A stretch of 64,000 bases of DNA from Microvelia longipes (Eukaryota > Arthropoda > Insecta > Hemiptera > Veliidae), in the NCBI GenBank assembly GCA_018340805.1, contig JACMZG010001863.1, positions 25,461,011 to 25,525,010 on the forward strand, given 5' to 3'. The translations under genes were made by a program, and so were the position numbers. The notes below the pieces were generated by a model. The model made no database searches. It worked only from the letters and a program-made list of their open reading frames with translations, and was not told the DNA's origin. Below are positions 1 to 10,100 of the stretch, one piece after another. Each line of letters opens with the position of its first letter. Positions within the stretch are counted from its first letter, which is position 1.

Positions 1-419
1 TAATTAATTTTAAAAACCACTTATTACTTTAAATTTTCTAAACAACATGAGGTATATTGCCAATATATCTAAGTATTATATTGTGAATGATCAAAGATGT
101 AATTATAATGCATTATGCATGTTATAAATAGTAGAAGTAGTTTATATTAGGGTGTAATTGAATCTTTTATATATACTTTAAATGCATAATATTGTTTAAT
201 TATAACATTTTTAAATCCTTAAATTGTAGCCAGATAGAAGACTAACAAATATTCTAAGTTTCATCCCATTATCACAGTGAAATAAACATTTAATGAGCAT
301 TTTTATAACAAGGTTTATAGTTTTACTTTATAATTTTAAAACAGCCCCATAGCTGTAGTTTGCCAGAGGCTTAATAATGGTCAGTATTTATTGGCAGGAA
401 AACTCAGAGTCAACCATTC
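1..419. other. AT-rich sequence without recognised features
   Basis: Apart from the AATAAA (minus, 392-387), I see nothing assignable. Confidence 0.5.
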
Positions 420-644
420 TTATGGTTTGCTTTCATTCTTACCAAGGATTGTAATTTCATAACTTCCACTTCCACAATTAATTTGACTTACACTGAGTAT
501 GTAAGTCAAATGTGAAGACTTAACTTGTGTGTGTGGATATGGCTTTAAATTGATACATTCATCAAAACTATTACCAAGTGATTCCTTGAGCCAAGCATAT
601 TTGCTCTGGCTAAAGGGGGAAATTAGGTCTGGTGGATAATGCAA
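420..644 (-). CDS. Possible terminal coding exon of an unknown minus-strand gene
   Basis: The minus strand is open for 74 codons with a balanced composition, unlike the AT-rich noise frames nearby, and stops at 422-420. An AATAAA lies 28 nt beyond the stop (392-387). Good acceptors end at 610 (CCCCCTTTAG) or 629, so the exon probably starts at 609 or 628. Features visible are AWLKESLGNSFDEC and SGSYEITILGKNESKP. I do not recognise the family. A chance frame is possible. Confidence 0.3.
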   Translation of the reverse strand: MHYPPDLISPFSQSKYAWLKESLGNSFDECINLKPYPHTQVKSSHLTYILSVSQINCGSGSYEITILGKNESKP

Positions 645-1310
645 TTGCCCTTTTATTTAAAACAAGAGTTACTTAAAATAGTCATTGTTTTGTTTACTGG
701 TCTTGATACCAGTTGAACCCTATGAAGCCTTAGCTAACAGAAACATTCAAAACAGATATAAGCTTTATTTCCAGTTTGTATATACCATTTAGCATTTAGC
801 TAATTTTTAAATGCCCTTTTACTCTTGTTTTTCAATATAGTAGTACCTGTAGATTCAGAGTTTTAACTTCTAACTAGGAACTCCACAAATAATTTAGATG
901 TACAAAACGCTATAATTGGTAGTGCATTAGGGCTAACTCCTTCTCTTTAAAATAAAATTAAACTACAAACAAATAATCACCTTTATCAGAGTTTTCAAAA
1001 CAAAGTAGTTTTTTCCAAATACAGGCTGATGAGGAAACAGAGCATTTCAGAATCGTGTCTCTGAGATCATCTTCAACATTAGACCCCCACCTTATAATTC
1101 TTGAGCTTCTTCAGCAATCTGAAACAAGATAATGAGTCATTGCCTAAGAGGTTATCAGTCTTGCCTTAGTTAAATTTGGGCCTTAGTAGTAGTAAAGGTG
1201 GGGAAGATCCTAGATCTTAGCAATTATGTCTCTAGGACGCTTTTTACAAAAATTTGGGCCTTAATAACTACGTGTTGGAAAGTAGTGCTCCTGTTGGTTC
1301 AAAAGTAAAT
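645..1310. other. AT-rich sequence with a weak minus-strand splice acceptor
   Basis: On the minus strand an acceptor (TTGTTTCAG) ends at 1119 and is followed by eight codons, IAEEAQEL, then TAA (1094-1092). This could be the end of a transcript but is too short to support alone. Confidence 0.15.
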
Positions 1311-1486
1311 TATAGTATAGCACAATGTTATAATCAGCTAACAGCATGAGGAAATATTGTAAAGAAACCAATGATGTTAATCTGATATAAAATTATGGGT
1401 GTGGTTGTTAAACCAGGACTAACCCTCATCAGCTCCCTCCCACCATTTTCCCTTCCCACACTCTCAACTGATTATATTATACTATA
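1311..1486. mobile_element. Palindromic MITE, family A copy 1
   Basis: The ends are TATAGTATAGCACA and the complement TTATACTATA. The inner halves fold on each other (CAGCTAACAGCATGAGG against CACACTCTCAACTG). It shares its layout and sequence with copies at 3338-3513, 10021-10198 and 24790-24933. Confidence 0.75.
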
Positions 1487-2166
1487 AAATACCAAACTGA
1501 CCAATAAGAATGTTTGTTTCAAAGATTACGTGGTATACTTAATAATCTTTGGTTTGTTATGTACTCTCATGATCTTTGTAAACAGGATATTGATTTTCTA
1601 TAATATTTTCTTTTAGTTTTTTAAGTTCAGTAGTTTTTTTTTCTGGAAGCATGCTTGAGTGACTGTCCGGTTAAATAAAAGTTATTTATACACCTGAAGT
1701 TATTTAATTAAATAAAGGATTTATTTATGAGCTTAAGTTACCGCGGTAATACAATATAAATATAGAATATACAATGTACAATATTTACAATAAGTAAAAA
1801 GCTGGATCTAGTGAAACAATGCGGTAATATTCCATATTTGACGACTAATACTTACATTTTTACTAATTATTTCAACAACCATCCAAACAATTAGCAACAT
1901 CATAAGTAAGTTGACAATACCAGTGGTGGGAAAACTAAAAGAAGGCAAGTTTTGTTTTATCATTCTGCATAGGAGACAATCAAAATTCTGTTCTGTTTTG
2001 TCTGAAAGGGCAACATTTTTTCGGGGGGGGGGTCACCTCTCTGGCTACAAGCTGCCTTCCCAATAAGTTAAAAAAATAGGAGCTAAAAATATTGTCATTT
2101 AAGCCAGCATGTTTACAAGAAAAGTCTACATTTAATCATATAAATATTTAGAGATTTTTGCTAGGT
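1487..2166. other. AT-rich intergenic sequence
   Basis: No gene is seen. A G-run at about 2023-2032 is followed by CTCTGGCTAC, resembling the end of the element at 4681-4862. Confidence 0.35.
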
Positions 2167-2204
2167 AAAAAGTTCCGAGGTACCCCGTACCCGATTTTTT
2201 AAAA
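2167..2204 (+). repeat. 3' tail fragment of the 5S-like repeat family
   Basis: AAAGTTCCGAGGTACCCC then GTACCCGATTTTTT, the same terminus seen at the 3' end of the longer copies (31482, 33613, 41905, 61268). Confidence 0.6.
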
Positions 2205-2640
2205 GTAATGAAATTTTCAGTTATTTACAGTTTTTCCTTTAACAGGTCTTGATTGCACATTAATTCATATTTATCGAGAACTGTGCAAGCCATGGATGTG
2301 GTTGAGGCCACTTTATAGTCATATAAACTATAAAAGATCATTAGAAACACTTTTTATCAAGCAAATATTATGATCAGGGATTTCCGCTAAAAACTACTTT
2401 GTCAAGGGGAGCAAATTTTTACCTGGAGGGAGGGATGACACCCCCTGGCTACGGGCCTAGAACACTGATTAGAATCTAATCAGTGTCAATTGTCAATTCG
2501 TAACAAATATAGATCATAACAGAACAAAATCAACTAATCAGATTCTACTATTGACTAGTTATGAAACCAGAAGTGACCATTATCCTGTAATAGTACCCTG
2601 GTAACCTTTTAGGTATTATAAAACTATGAATATATAAGCT
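2205..2640. other. AT-rich sequence with an element end near 2460
   Basis: About 2400-2460 finishes in CTGGCTACGGGCCT, the same end as the element at 4681-4862. A short inverted repeat follows at about 2464-2486 (TGATTAGA / TCTAATCA). No coding signal. Confidence 0.3.
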
Positions 2641-2890
2641 TAAATATCATTAGACCCGCAAAAACTGAATTTAAAGGACTGACTGGACCCAGGAGGACTT
2701 AAAAGTATATTTAGTTTTCTACAGCAAATAGCTGGTCCACATTGGTTCTTTCTTGCATGCTATCGTGTAATAGGACCCTATTAACCTTAAAAGTATAGCA
2801 AACTTATTAAAGCTCAAACATGAATAGTTTGAGACCAGTAAAACTGAATTTCAAGAGCTGACTGGACCCAGAGGGGCATTAAAATATTAT
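2640..2890. repeat. Tandem repeat units, left arm of a large inverted arrangement
   Basis: Two diverged units of about 180 bp, each with an AAACTGAATTT.AAG.GCTGACTGGACCCAG core. The reverse complement of this core recurs in units across 3600-4080 (GGTCCAGTAGTCAGTTCTTG). Confidence 0.5.
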
Positions 2891-3337
2891 TCCCAAGCGG
2901 CTGCAAAGTAGGACTTTACATCCACTGTTTACATCTTCAAAAAAAATAGGAACAACGATAGAAAAAACATGTAGAAACATGTTTTTTACCATCTGCAACA
3001 GTTTTGTAGTTTTTTACTATCGCCGGTGAAGTTCCTTAAATGTCCACTAGGTGGGCGCAAATAGTTTACTGCAAGGTGATAATATTACCTTCCTGTTTTT
3101 TTTTAATTTTCTTTTTTTATCAAACAAATAATGAAATGTTTTTGTCAAGAATGTTTTGTTACTTTCGGAAAGTGGGTTATTAATTATTTATTATCAAGGT
3201 TTAATAATCCTGGAGAGTGATTCATACATTGAAAATACACCGCCAGAATTGAAATTTTTGGGCAACAAGGTCGAAAGAAGTGCACCAGCAAATTTTTATA
3301 CATTATTCTGTTTTTCTTCAAAAAAGTTGTTTACTAT

Positions 3338-3513
3338 TAAGTATGACACACGGTTAAAATCAGTTGACAGTGAGGGAAAATAGTGTTGAAGAACCAATGA
3401 GGTTGGCCAAATATGAAATTGTGGAAGTGGTTTAACACCAAGGATTAACCTCATTGGCTTTTTGTATTATTTTCCCATGCTCTCAACTGTTTGAACTGTG
3501 TGTCATACTATAT
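3338..3513. mobile_element. Palindromic MITE, family A copy 2
   Basis: The best-preserved copy. AGTATGACACACGGTT at the left pairs with AACTGTGTGTCATACT at the right, and ACCAATGAGGTT pairs with AACCTCATTGGC inside. It lies between the inverted tandem units at 2640-2890 and 3600-4080. Confidence 0.8.
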
Positions 3514-3599
3514 GCCCAAAAAAAATAGCATATGCTACACGACTGGGAATGGCTTATACCTCAGCTCCATTTACCGCCTTGCTTCACTCGACAGTAATT

Positions 3600-4080
3600 G
3601 TAAGACTTTAATACATGATAATACACTAAAATGGACCAAGTGAACAAGTAATTAGCAGTAGAATACTAAATATATTTTAAAGTTCAAGTTCTCCTAGGTC
3701 CAGTAGTCAGTTCTTGCCAGTCCATTGATTTTAAGCTTGTATATTAATAGTTTAACGATACCTAATAGGTTACTAAGGTCTAATTACATGTTTATGTGCA
3801 AGAATGGACCAGCTACCAGCAGTAGAAAACAAAATATGTTTGAAAGTGAGTTAGGTCCATTTAGCCAATTGTTATTAAATTTTCTACTTGTCCATTGATA
3901 TTTACACCAAAATATGATCAGTAATACAGGTCACAATGGTTTACTTTGTGATCTAAATACACGTTAATATTCTAGAATGTACCATTTGGACCAAGCAATT
4001 GTTGTGAAAATGGTGTAAGTAATTCAGATTCATCCAGTCCATGTAGTCAGTAAATTAGACTATGTTTTGTTGGGTCCACA
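3600..4080. repeat. Tandem repeat units, right arm of a large inverted arrangement
   Basis: About three diverged units with GGTCCA.T.AGTCAGTTCTTG and GGACCAGCTACCAGCAGTAG cores, reverse complements of the units at 2640-2890. Confidence 0.5.
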
Positions 4081-4680
4081 CTCTGTCTGGAAATTAGTAA
4101 TATCAAGCCACCTGATATAGGCAGTTTCAAAAAATTTAATCATTATTTAAGGAATCACAAGCAAAAAATTAAGCTAATTAAGGGAAATCTATTTACCTGG
4201 CCGGAATTGTGTCAAAATTATAGTCTACCAGAAGGAACTTTCATTCTGCTTCTTGCTTTAACAAGAATAATGTGAGCCTCGGTTATCATGTAAAATGTTG
4301 TGAACACACCCTCCTCACTGTCACAGGTGCAACTTTAAATGAAACTGCAACAGTAAAAAATTAAATCATTAAAAATAACGTCTTCAAGCAGAAGCTGAAG
4401 CTAAATAGCTAAACATAAAGCATCATGCACTCTGAAACCCAACACACATAAATTTCTTAGTCACCATGGTCTTCTCTGACAGAATTTGACCTTCAATTAA
4501 AGTAGAGATTTTCACTTTATTTAACACACAAAGGAGGAGTAGTAAAAGTAATTATAGTATTAATAATATTTTGATTACTTAATTGTTTAATATTTTGTTA
4601 AATTGATAATATTAAACAAAAGATAGGTTATATTACTATAATTACTAATAGTAAAATCATTATTACAATTACCATTATAT

Positions 4681-4862
4681 CAGGTCCGCAGCAAGGTAGG
4701 GGCCAGAAGGGGCATTGCCCCCCACCAGAAAAAATTTCGCCTCCTCTGACGAAGAAGAAGAATTTAGTTCCCTTGTAGATGTGTGAATTTCGCTTCCCCT
4801 TGGGATTGGTTTCGCCCCCCCCCCCCCCCCCTCCCTACGAGTTTTGGCTGACTACGGGCCTG
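4681..4862. mobile_element. Short element with CAGGYCCGYAG terminal repeats
   Basis: CAGGTCCGCAG at the left end is matched by the complement of CTACGGGCCTG at the right. The interior is CG-richer than its surroundings, with a C homopolymer at about 4815-4831. A related end occurs at 2460. Confidence 0.5.
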
Positions 4863-5160
4863 CATTAAATAGTATTAACACAAATGCCACGAAATATAGT
4901 AAAAATAATAGTAATGGTAGTATTAGTAACAGGAGCTAATTTTTATAAATATGTAATATATAACTATTTCTAGTTCTACTTAGAAAACTTTGAACAGGAG
5001 TAATTGTAGTAATATAACTCCTACTAATAATACTACCATTAATAGTGTTATAGTAATATGAGAAGTAATAATTATAGAAGAAATTTTAGTAATTGTGTCA
5101 ATAGTATGTATTTACACTAGAAATACTAATAATAGAATTAGATTTCAAGTACCTTTTATC
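4863..5160. repeat. Degenerate TAA/TAG-rich simple sequence
   Basis: Irregular TAATAGTA and ATAGTAATA runs continue from about 4545 on both sides of the element at 4681-4862. No open frame. Confidence 0.5.
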
Positions 5161-5305
5161 GTCGTACTTTGGCGCGTTCAATTAACTTAAAAATACGAAC
5201 TATTTTACAAGTATAGTTAAATATAATCGAATAAGTTTAAAATTAAAGAAATTAATTAATTGAAACGATAAAACAGATATAAAACAGATATAGTCTCTTA
5301 CTTAC

Positions 5306-5347
5306 TTTGTCTCACGCTCTGGTCGGTGTGAAAACAAAATGGCCACT
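5306..5347 (-). other. Possible untranslated first exon of a divergent gene
   Basis: Runs from the predicted start at 5347 to a strong donor (GTAAGT reading left from 5305). It has no ATG. A plausible acceptor (TGTTGCAG) and donor (CCAG then GTAAAT) delimit about 4345-4188 on the same strand, but no long frame spans that piece, so the product is unknown. Confidence 0.25.
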
Positions 5348-5379
5348 GACTAGGGGACCGGCTCAGTCTTCCCTTTATA
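5345..5379 (-). promoter_or_regulatory. Candidate TATA + initiator promoter facing left
   Basis: On the minus strand TATAAA (5379-5374) is followed by TCAGT (5349-5345), with the A at 5347 being 32 nt from the first T. This is normal TATA-to-start spacing, and TCAGT is the arthropod-type initiator. It sits in a locally CG-richer patch and is divergent from the capping enzyme. Confidence 0.4.
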
Positions 5380-7016
5380 CTACCCGTCTACGTCATCTTG
5401 AATAATATGTACCAAGTTATGAAGTTATTAAATATATTATTTTATTTATGATCAAATTTATTAATAAATTTTACCATTAAATATTTTTTTTAATTTAAAG
5501 CAAAAACTAAAAAAAAAATTTGTTATACATAAATTTAAGAATTTTAAAAGTAATAATGAATTGTAGGTATTTTATTACGTAGTGTGAAATTTTCTAATAA
5601 TGTTAATTTTGATTTAAATTAAAGAAAATATAAATATATTTGTATTTTGTTGTTCTTCAAAATATTATTTTTACTGCTGAGTTTGTTGCATTGCAGATTA
5701 TACAATATTTTGTAACTATTATTTGTTGAAGTGGCGAATTATGTTTTTTAGTAACACTCTTCATGTTAATTATACCTATAACAAAAAAATTAAAAGTAAA
5801 TTAATTTGTTTAATTTATTTTTTTTAATATTTATTCGAAAAATATTAAAAGTAGATAAAAAATGTCTTTCGCGACGTCATGACGTCAAAAAAAACATTTT
5901 TGCACAAGTGTCAGCCTGTAGCGCGGTGATTTTTGCGCCATTTCCAGAGTTTGAAAATTTTCAAATCCCCGTGGATTCGCCAAGGATCTTAAATAAAGGG
6001 GATGTAACACTGAGTCGATTTGACATTGAACAAAATGACCCCTTTGTTCAATATAAAGGAATAATAATTATAGTTATTCGCAGGGACGATGGTACCCGTT
6101 TTTAATAATGTCTTACGGTACCCGTCGCTGATAAATCGCACCAATTTCGACCTTGTTGGCACTTAACTAGCTTAGCTAAGGAAACTTGACTAAGCATCAT
6201 AAAGCAATTAAATGGAAAAATAAGTGCTTTAACAGAAAGCAGTTGATATTACTAATTTATGGTTGTTATAAGGTAAGCACCATAAGAAACGTGTAGTTAA
6301 GAAATGCACCAGTTAAGGTATTTCCATAAAATATTTTTTCACCGCTATGATTTTACAGTTTGTATAAAAATGTATTGTTTTCATTATTTGTGTAATAATA
6401 AATGGTGACGCGTAAAAAATATCCAAAATTAAACAAGCACCTCTGAGAAGTTTCACCCCAAGTATAGCGTAGTTTTGTTATATACATTTTTTTAATTAGA
6501 CAGAGAGCTTATTTTAATATTCGGTAGCTTGATTTAAGTTTTCAGGCTGACTAAAATTAGACGAGAGTTCAAAAGCATTGTAGCGCATCTATTAGTTTGG
6601 CGGTAAGGGACATGTTTTTAGATTTGAACTTTTGTGAATTCGTACCAGTGGTAAGCTATGTAAGCTAGTGGATAGTGGTGTTGGTTAAAAAGACTGAAAA
6701 TATTTTGTAATTTTAGTTTCATTTATTTATCTATTTTCATTCATTAATTCAATTAATGTTAGTGAAACTACTTAGAGGCTCTAATATATAACATTTATCG
6801 ATTATGTACGTGTAATTGTTTAATTCCCTACGGACGTAGTCTGTTTGTTTTTTTTCCGTTTATGTGTGTTTCCCCTCGAAGATATTTATTTTAAACCTTA
6901 GTTATTTAAGGTTCCTTTTATCAATACTGATAGTAAATTCGTTTTCATTTAAAAGTAAGGATATTAGAATATAATAAGTTCAGTGAAAACGTAATAGGTT
7001 GATTCAAGTTGTAAAA
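5348..7016. other. Upstream region and probable 5' UTR of the capping enzyme
   Basis: No coding exon is recognised. Around 5872-5886 are overlapping GACGTCA motifs (a CRE-like TGACGTCA). An open frame to 6105 ends beside two GGTACCCGT motifs (about 6090-6125) that resemble the tail of the 5S-like repeat family. Possible 5' splice donors lie at 6602 and 6651 and a possible acceptor near 6880, so the 5' UTR may be spliced. The start site is not clear. Confidence 0.3.
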
Positions 7017-7199
7017 ATGAGCAAGGGACCCGGACCTATACCTCCGAGATGGCTTAACTGTCCTAGGAAATCTCAACGGTTAATCGCTGAAAAGTTTCTT
7101 GCCTTTAAAACACCACTGTCAGACAGATTTGATGATCAAGTGCCTCCTCAATGTCGATTTCCACCGAGCATGATATTTGAGTCTATGAAGAACTACAGA
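7017..7199 (+). CDS. RNGTT: Capping enzyme exon 1 (start codon)
   Basis: Residues 1-61, starting [17 protein letters not shown]. It ends after AGA, with donor GTAAAA at 7200, in phase 0. An in-frame TTG at 6999 adds six residues but has no family support, so the ATG at 7017 is preferred. Confidence 0.94.
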
Positions 7200-10100
7200 G
7201 TAAAAATATAATATGTATTTTAACAGATATAGTCTAAATTATTTTCTATTGTTTGTATACCGATTATAGTGGAATAGAATCTACAAATGACTTTACTAAC
7301 TTATTTTGGGAAGTCAAAATGTGTGCTGATGTTAAAAGAAGAAATTTTTGGCTGCCAGGGCTCCTTGAGTTACTGTAGAGGAGGTTAAGCAAATGTCATG
7401 TTGACTGACATTGATGAAGGTTACTTTTGTGGCAGAAGTTTGTATAAAAACAATAATGAGAATATTTATTTTCTTTATCGGACTAAAATAAACTACACAG
7501 AGGGTTTCTTTATTCAATATTTTTGACTGTAGACATTCATCTCTTGTTATCATAACACGCTAACAGCAATTGATTTAAATAATTAATAGTTTCTAAACTG
7601 GCCCAAGTTTTTGAGGGGAGCCGGTTCACTTGATATTCTATTCCACTATAATACCAATGTATTTGCCATATCTACATGGTTTTCAATCCCATCTTAAACT
7701 CTAGGTTTTTATTATATACTTACATCACCAAGTATTTCTTATTGCTTGGGTTGCCAACCAGTGTCTAATCCTTCGTTGGGATGTAATTGTGGAATAGATT
7801 TAACACAAGCATCCTCAGTCATCTATTGGGCTCTCGAAACAGTTGCTTGTGTTTAAAAAAAGGATTTTAACAAATCAGCTACAAACCAGCAGAATTTGAT
7901 ATTGCTGTCCTTATTTTGGGGCTATATTATCAAGCTAGATAGAAATTGAAGTTATAGTCAAATTCTATCATTGCTCCTATTTATTATTAAGACATTAACG
8001 TATTTACTTGCACACACTGATAAGTTAGTTATCAAGTATTATTCATTGATTGTTATTATATATTTTGTTTTTACTTCTTTAATTTTTGTTGAATAGTTGA
8101 TCTGTAGCTTGATTGAATCACTTTTTAAGTGGAGATTTAGGTCTTCTGGTGGTGACCTCGTCAATGTAGCTAAAGGATCCAATGTTTTGCTTCCACTGTG
8201 GAAGGCATTTTCAGGGATGTAGGACAACATGGATAAAAACATAATGCTTAAAACTGAACTCAGTTACAACACTTTGTTTTTCAGGTCAAAATAGGATTAT
8301 GGATTGATTTAACAAATACCACTAGATTTTATGACAGAAATGAAGTAATTAATGGTTATCAAGATGACGAAACACAAGTGGCCTATATGAAAGTAAACTG
8401 CAGGGGCCATGGAGAGGCTCCTTCAGATGAACAAACTAAAACTTTTATTAATACTTGTAAAAATTTCATTAGTCGCCATCCTCTTGAAATTATAGGTAAT
8501 TTGTTTCTTATTCATGATGGCATCTGTAGTTAAGTTTAATGAGGCCAATGGGACACTCAAATATTTTAAGAGACGCCAGTCATAAATTATTCACTGCTAT
8601 ATACTATTAGTTAACAAACTAAAAAAAGAAAAAAAATAGGTGTACTTGGAAAGTTTTATGAAAGTTCTCATTTTAGTCTTGTTTTAATGTTTTTGGAGTG
8701 CCAAGCATGATTTCATTATTTGCTTGAAAGTTAAACAATTTTAATTTTAATAAGGGATCTTCCAGCCTTTTGCCCCCGTGCATTATAATGAAGTTTTTCC
8801 TCAATTTTACTGTAAATTGTTAAAATTCTTTACAAATTTAATTGTTTGTCCAAAATTATGCATGAACATTTGAACCTGAAAAAAAAGAAATAAGTGTTGT
8901 ATCATCGCAATCTGTTCAGTAGAACACAATTTTTTTCCTACAACAGTTTGTTTCCTAAATTCCCTACATGATTTCCAAAAGCATTCTTTGAATGCTTTTG
9001 GATATGTCTTTACCATTTTGATGCTAACATTACTTTTTTAAAAACCAGGAAAATTAACAATTTTTTTCTTAATTAATTAAGCTTTCCTTAATATGGATTT
9101 TTTAAGAACCTCACTCCCTCGTTTTTGAATAAACATATAGTATGTTATTTAAGAAGCCATTTTATTATTAATATCTAATTGTATAATTGGTATTTAAGAG
9201 ACAGTTCTTAATTACATAACTCGAAAGATAAAACATAGATTAGTTTCAGCAATAAAAAATTATTTTAAAGCTGTATGAATGAAAAATATTAGTATTCAAA
9301 TATTGAGCTGCCAATCTTAGTTGTATCATATTCTGTAATTCGTTCATTCAATGCACTTAGTTCGAACATAACTATCTTCGAGATATTTCTTTATCACTTT
9401 TTATGGATATATGTTTTGCTTGTACTTGATCAATAGAAGAGCAGTGAAATATAAAGAGAACCAAAAGTCTAATTCTGAAATAGTTAAATCTAAAAAGATG
9501 ATTTGAATTTCAGGTATACATTGTACTCATGGATTTAACAGGACTGGTTTCCTTATTGTATCCTATTTAGTTGAAGAGTTAGATTGGAGCCTAGAAGCAG
9601 CACTTCAAGAATTTTCTGATGCTAGGTTTGTATTAAGTTGAGTTAGATTATAGTATATTTTATTTATTTGTTGTTAATATTGATCATATTTTAATTTATA
9701 TATACATATATATATAGCTTATTATTCTGTTTGTCAAATTATAATGAAATGGTTTCACTATTACTTTGACTTATTTTTTCCTTTTGCTAAACCTTCTTTA
9801 GCAATCTTGCAAACTTTCCTGCTATATCAGATTACCTTAAAATTACAAAAATTACAAATCAATCAAACATAAAATTTTCCAGATTATCCCTAATCCCCTC
9901 CTCCCTAAAAAAGTTATGTTAACGTTATTTAAAGTAACTTGAAAATTTTAGGGACTCAACAGCCCAATTTAAATTCATCTAGTTCACAAAATATGAATTT
10001 TATACTTATACCAGTAAAACTGCAGTATAATACATGGTTATTTTCAGTTGACAGCATGGGGAAATCATGAGAGAGCGCCATAGAGGTTAGTCCTGGATGT

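Noticed and set aside
4188..4345. Minus-strand coding exon with EEGVFTTFYMITEAHIIL
   Set aside because: Flanked by plausible splice sites, but the frame ends in a stop before the donor and an in-frame stop lies just after the acceptor, so it cannot be joined as an internal coding exon; it could be untranslated at most.
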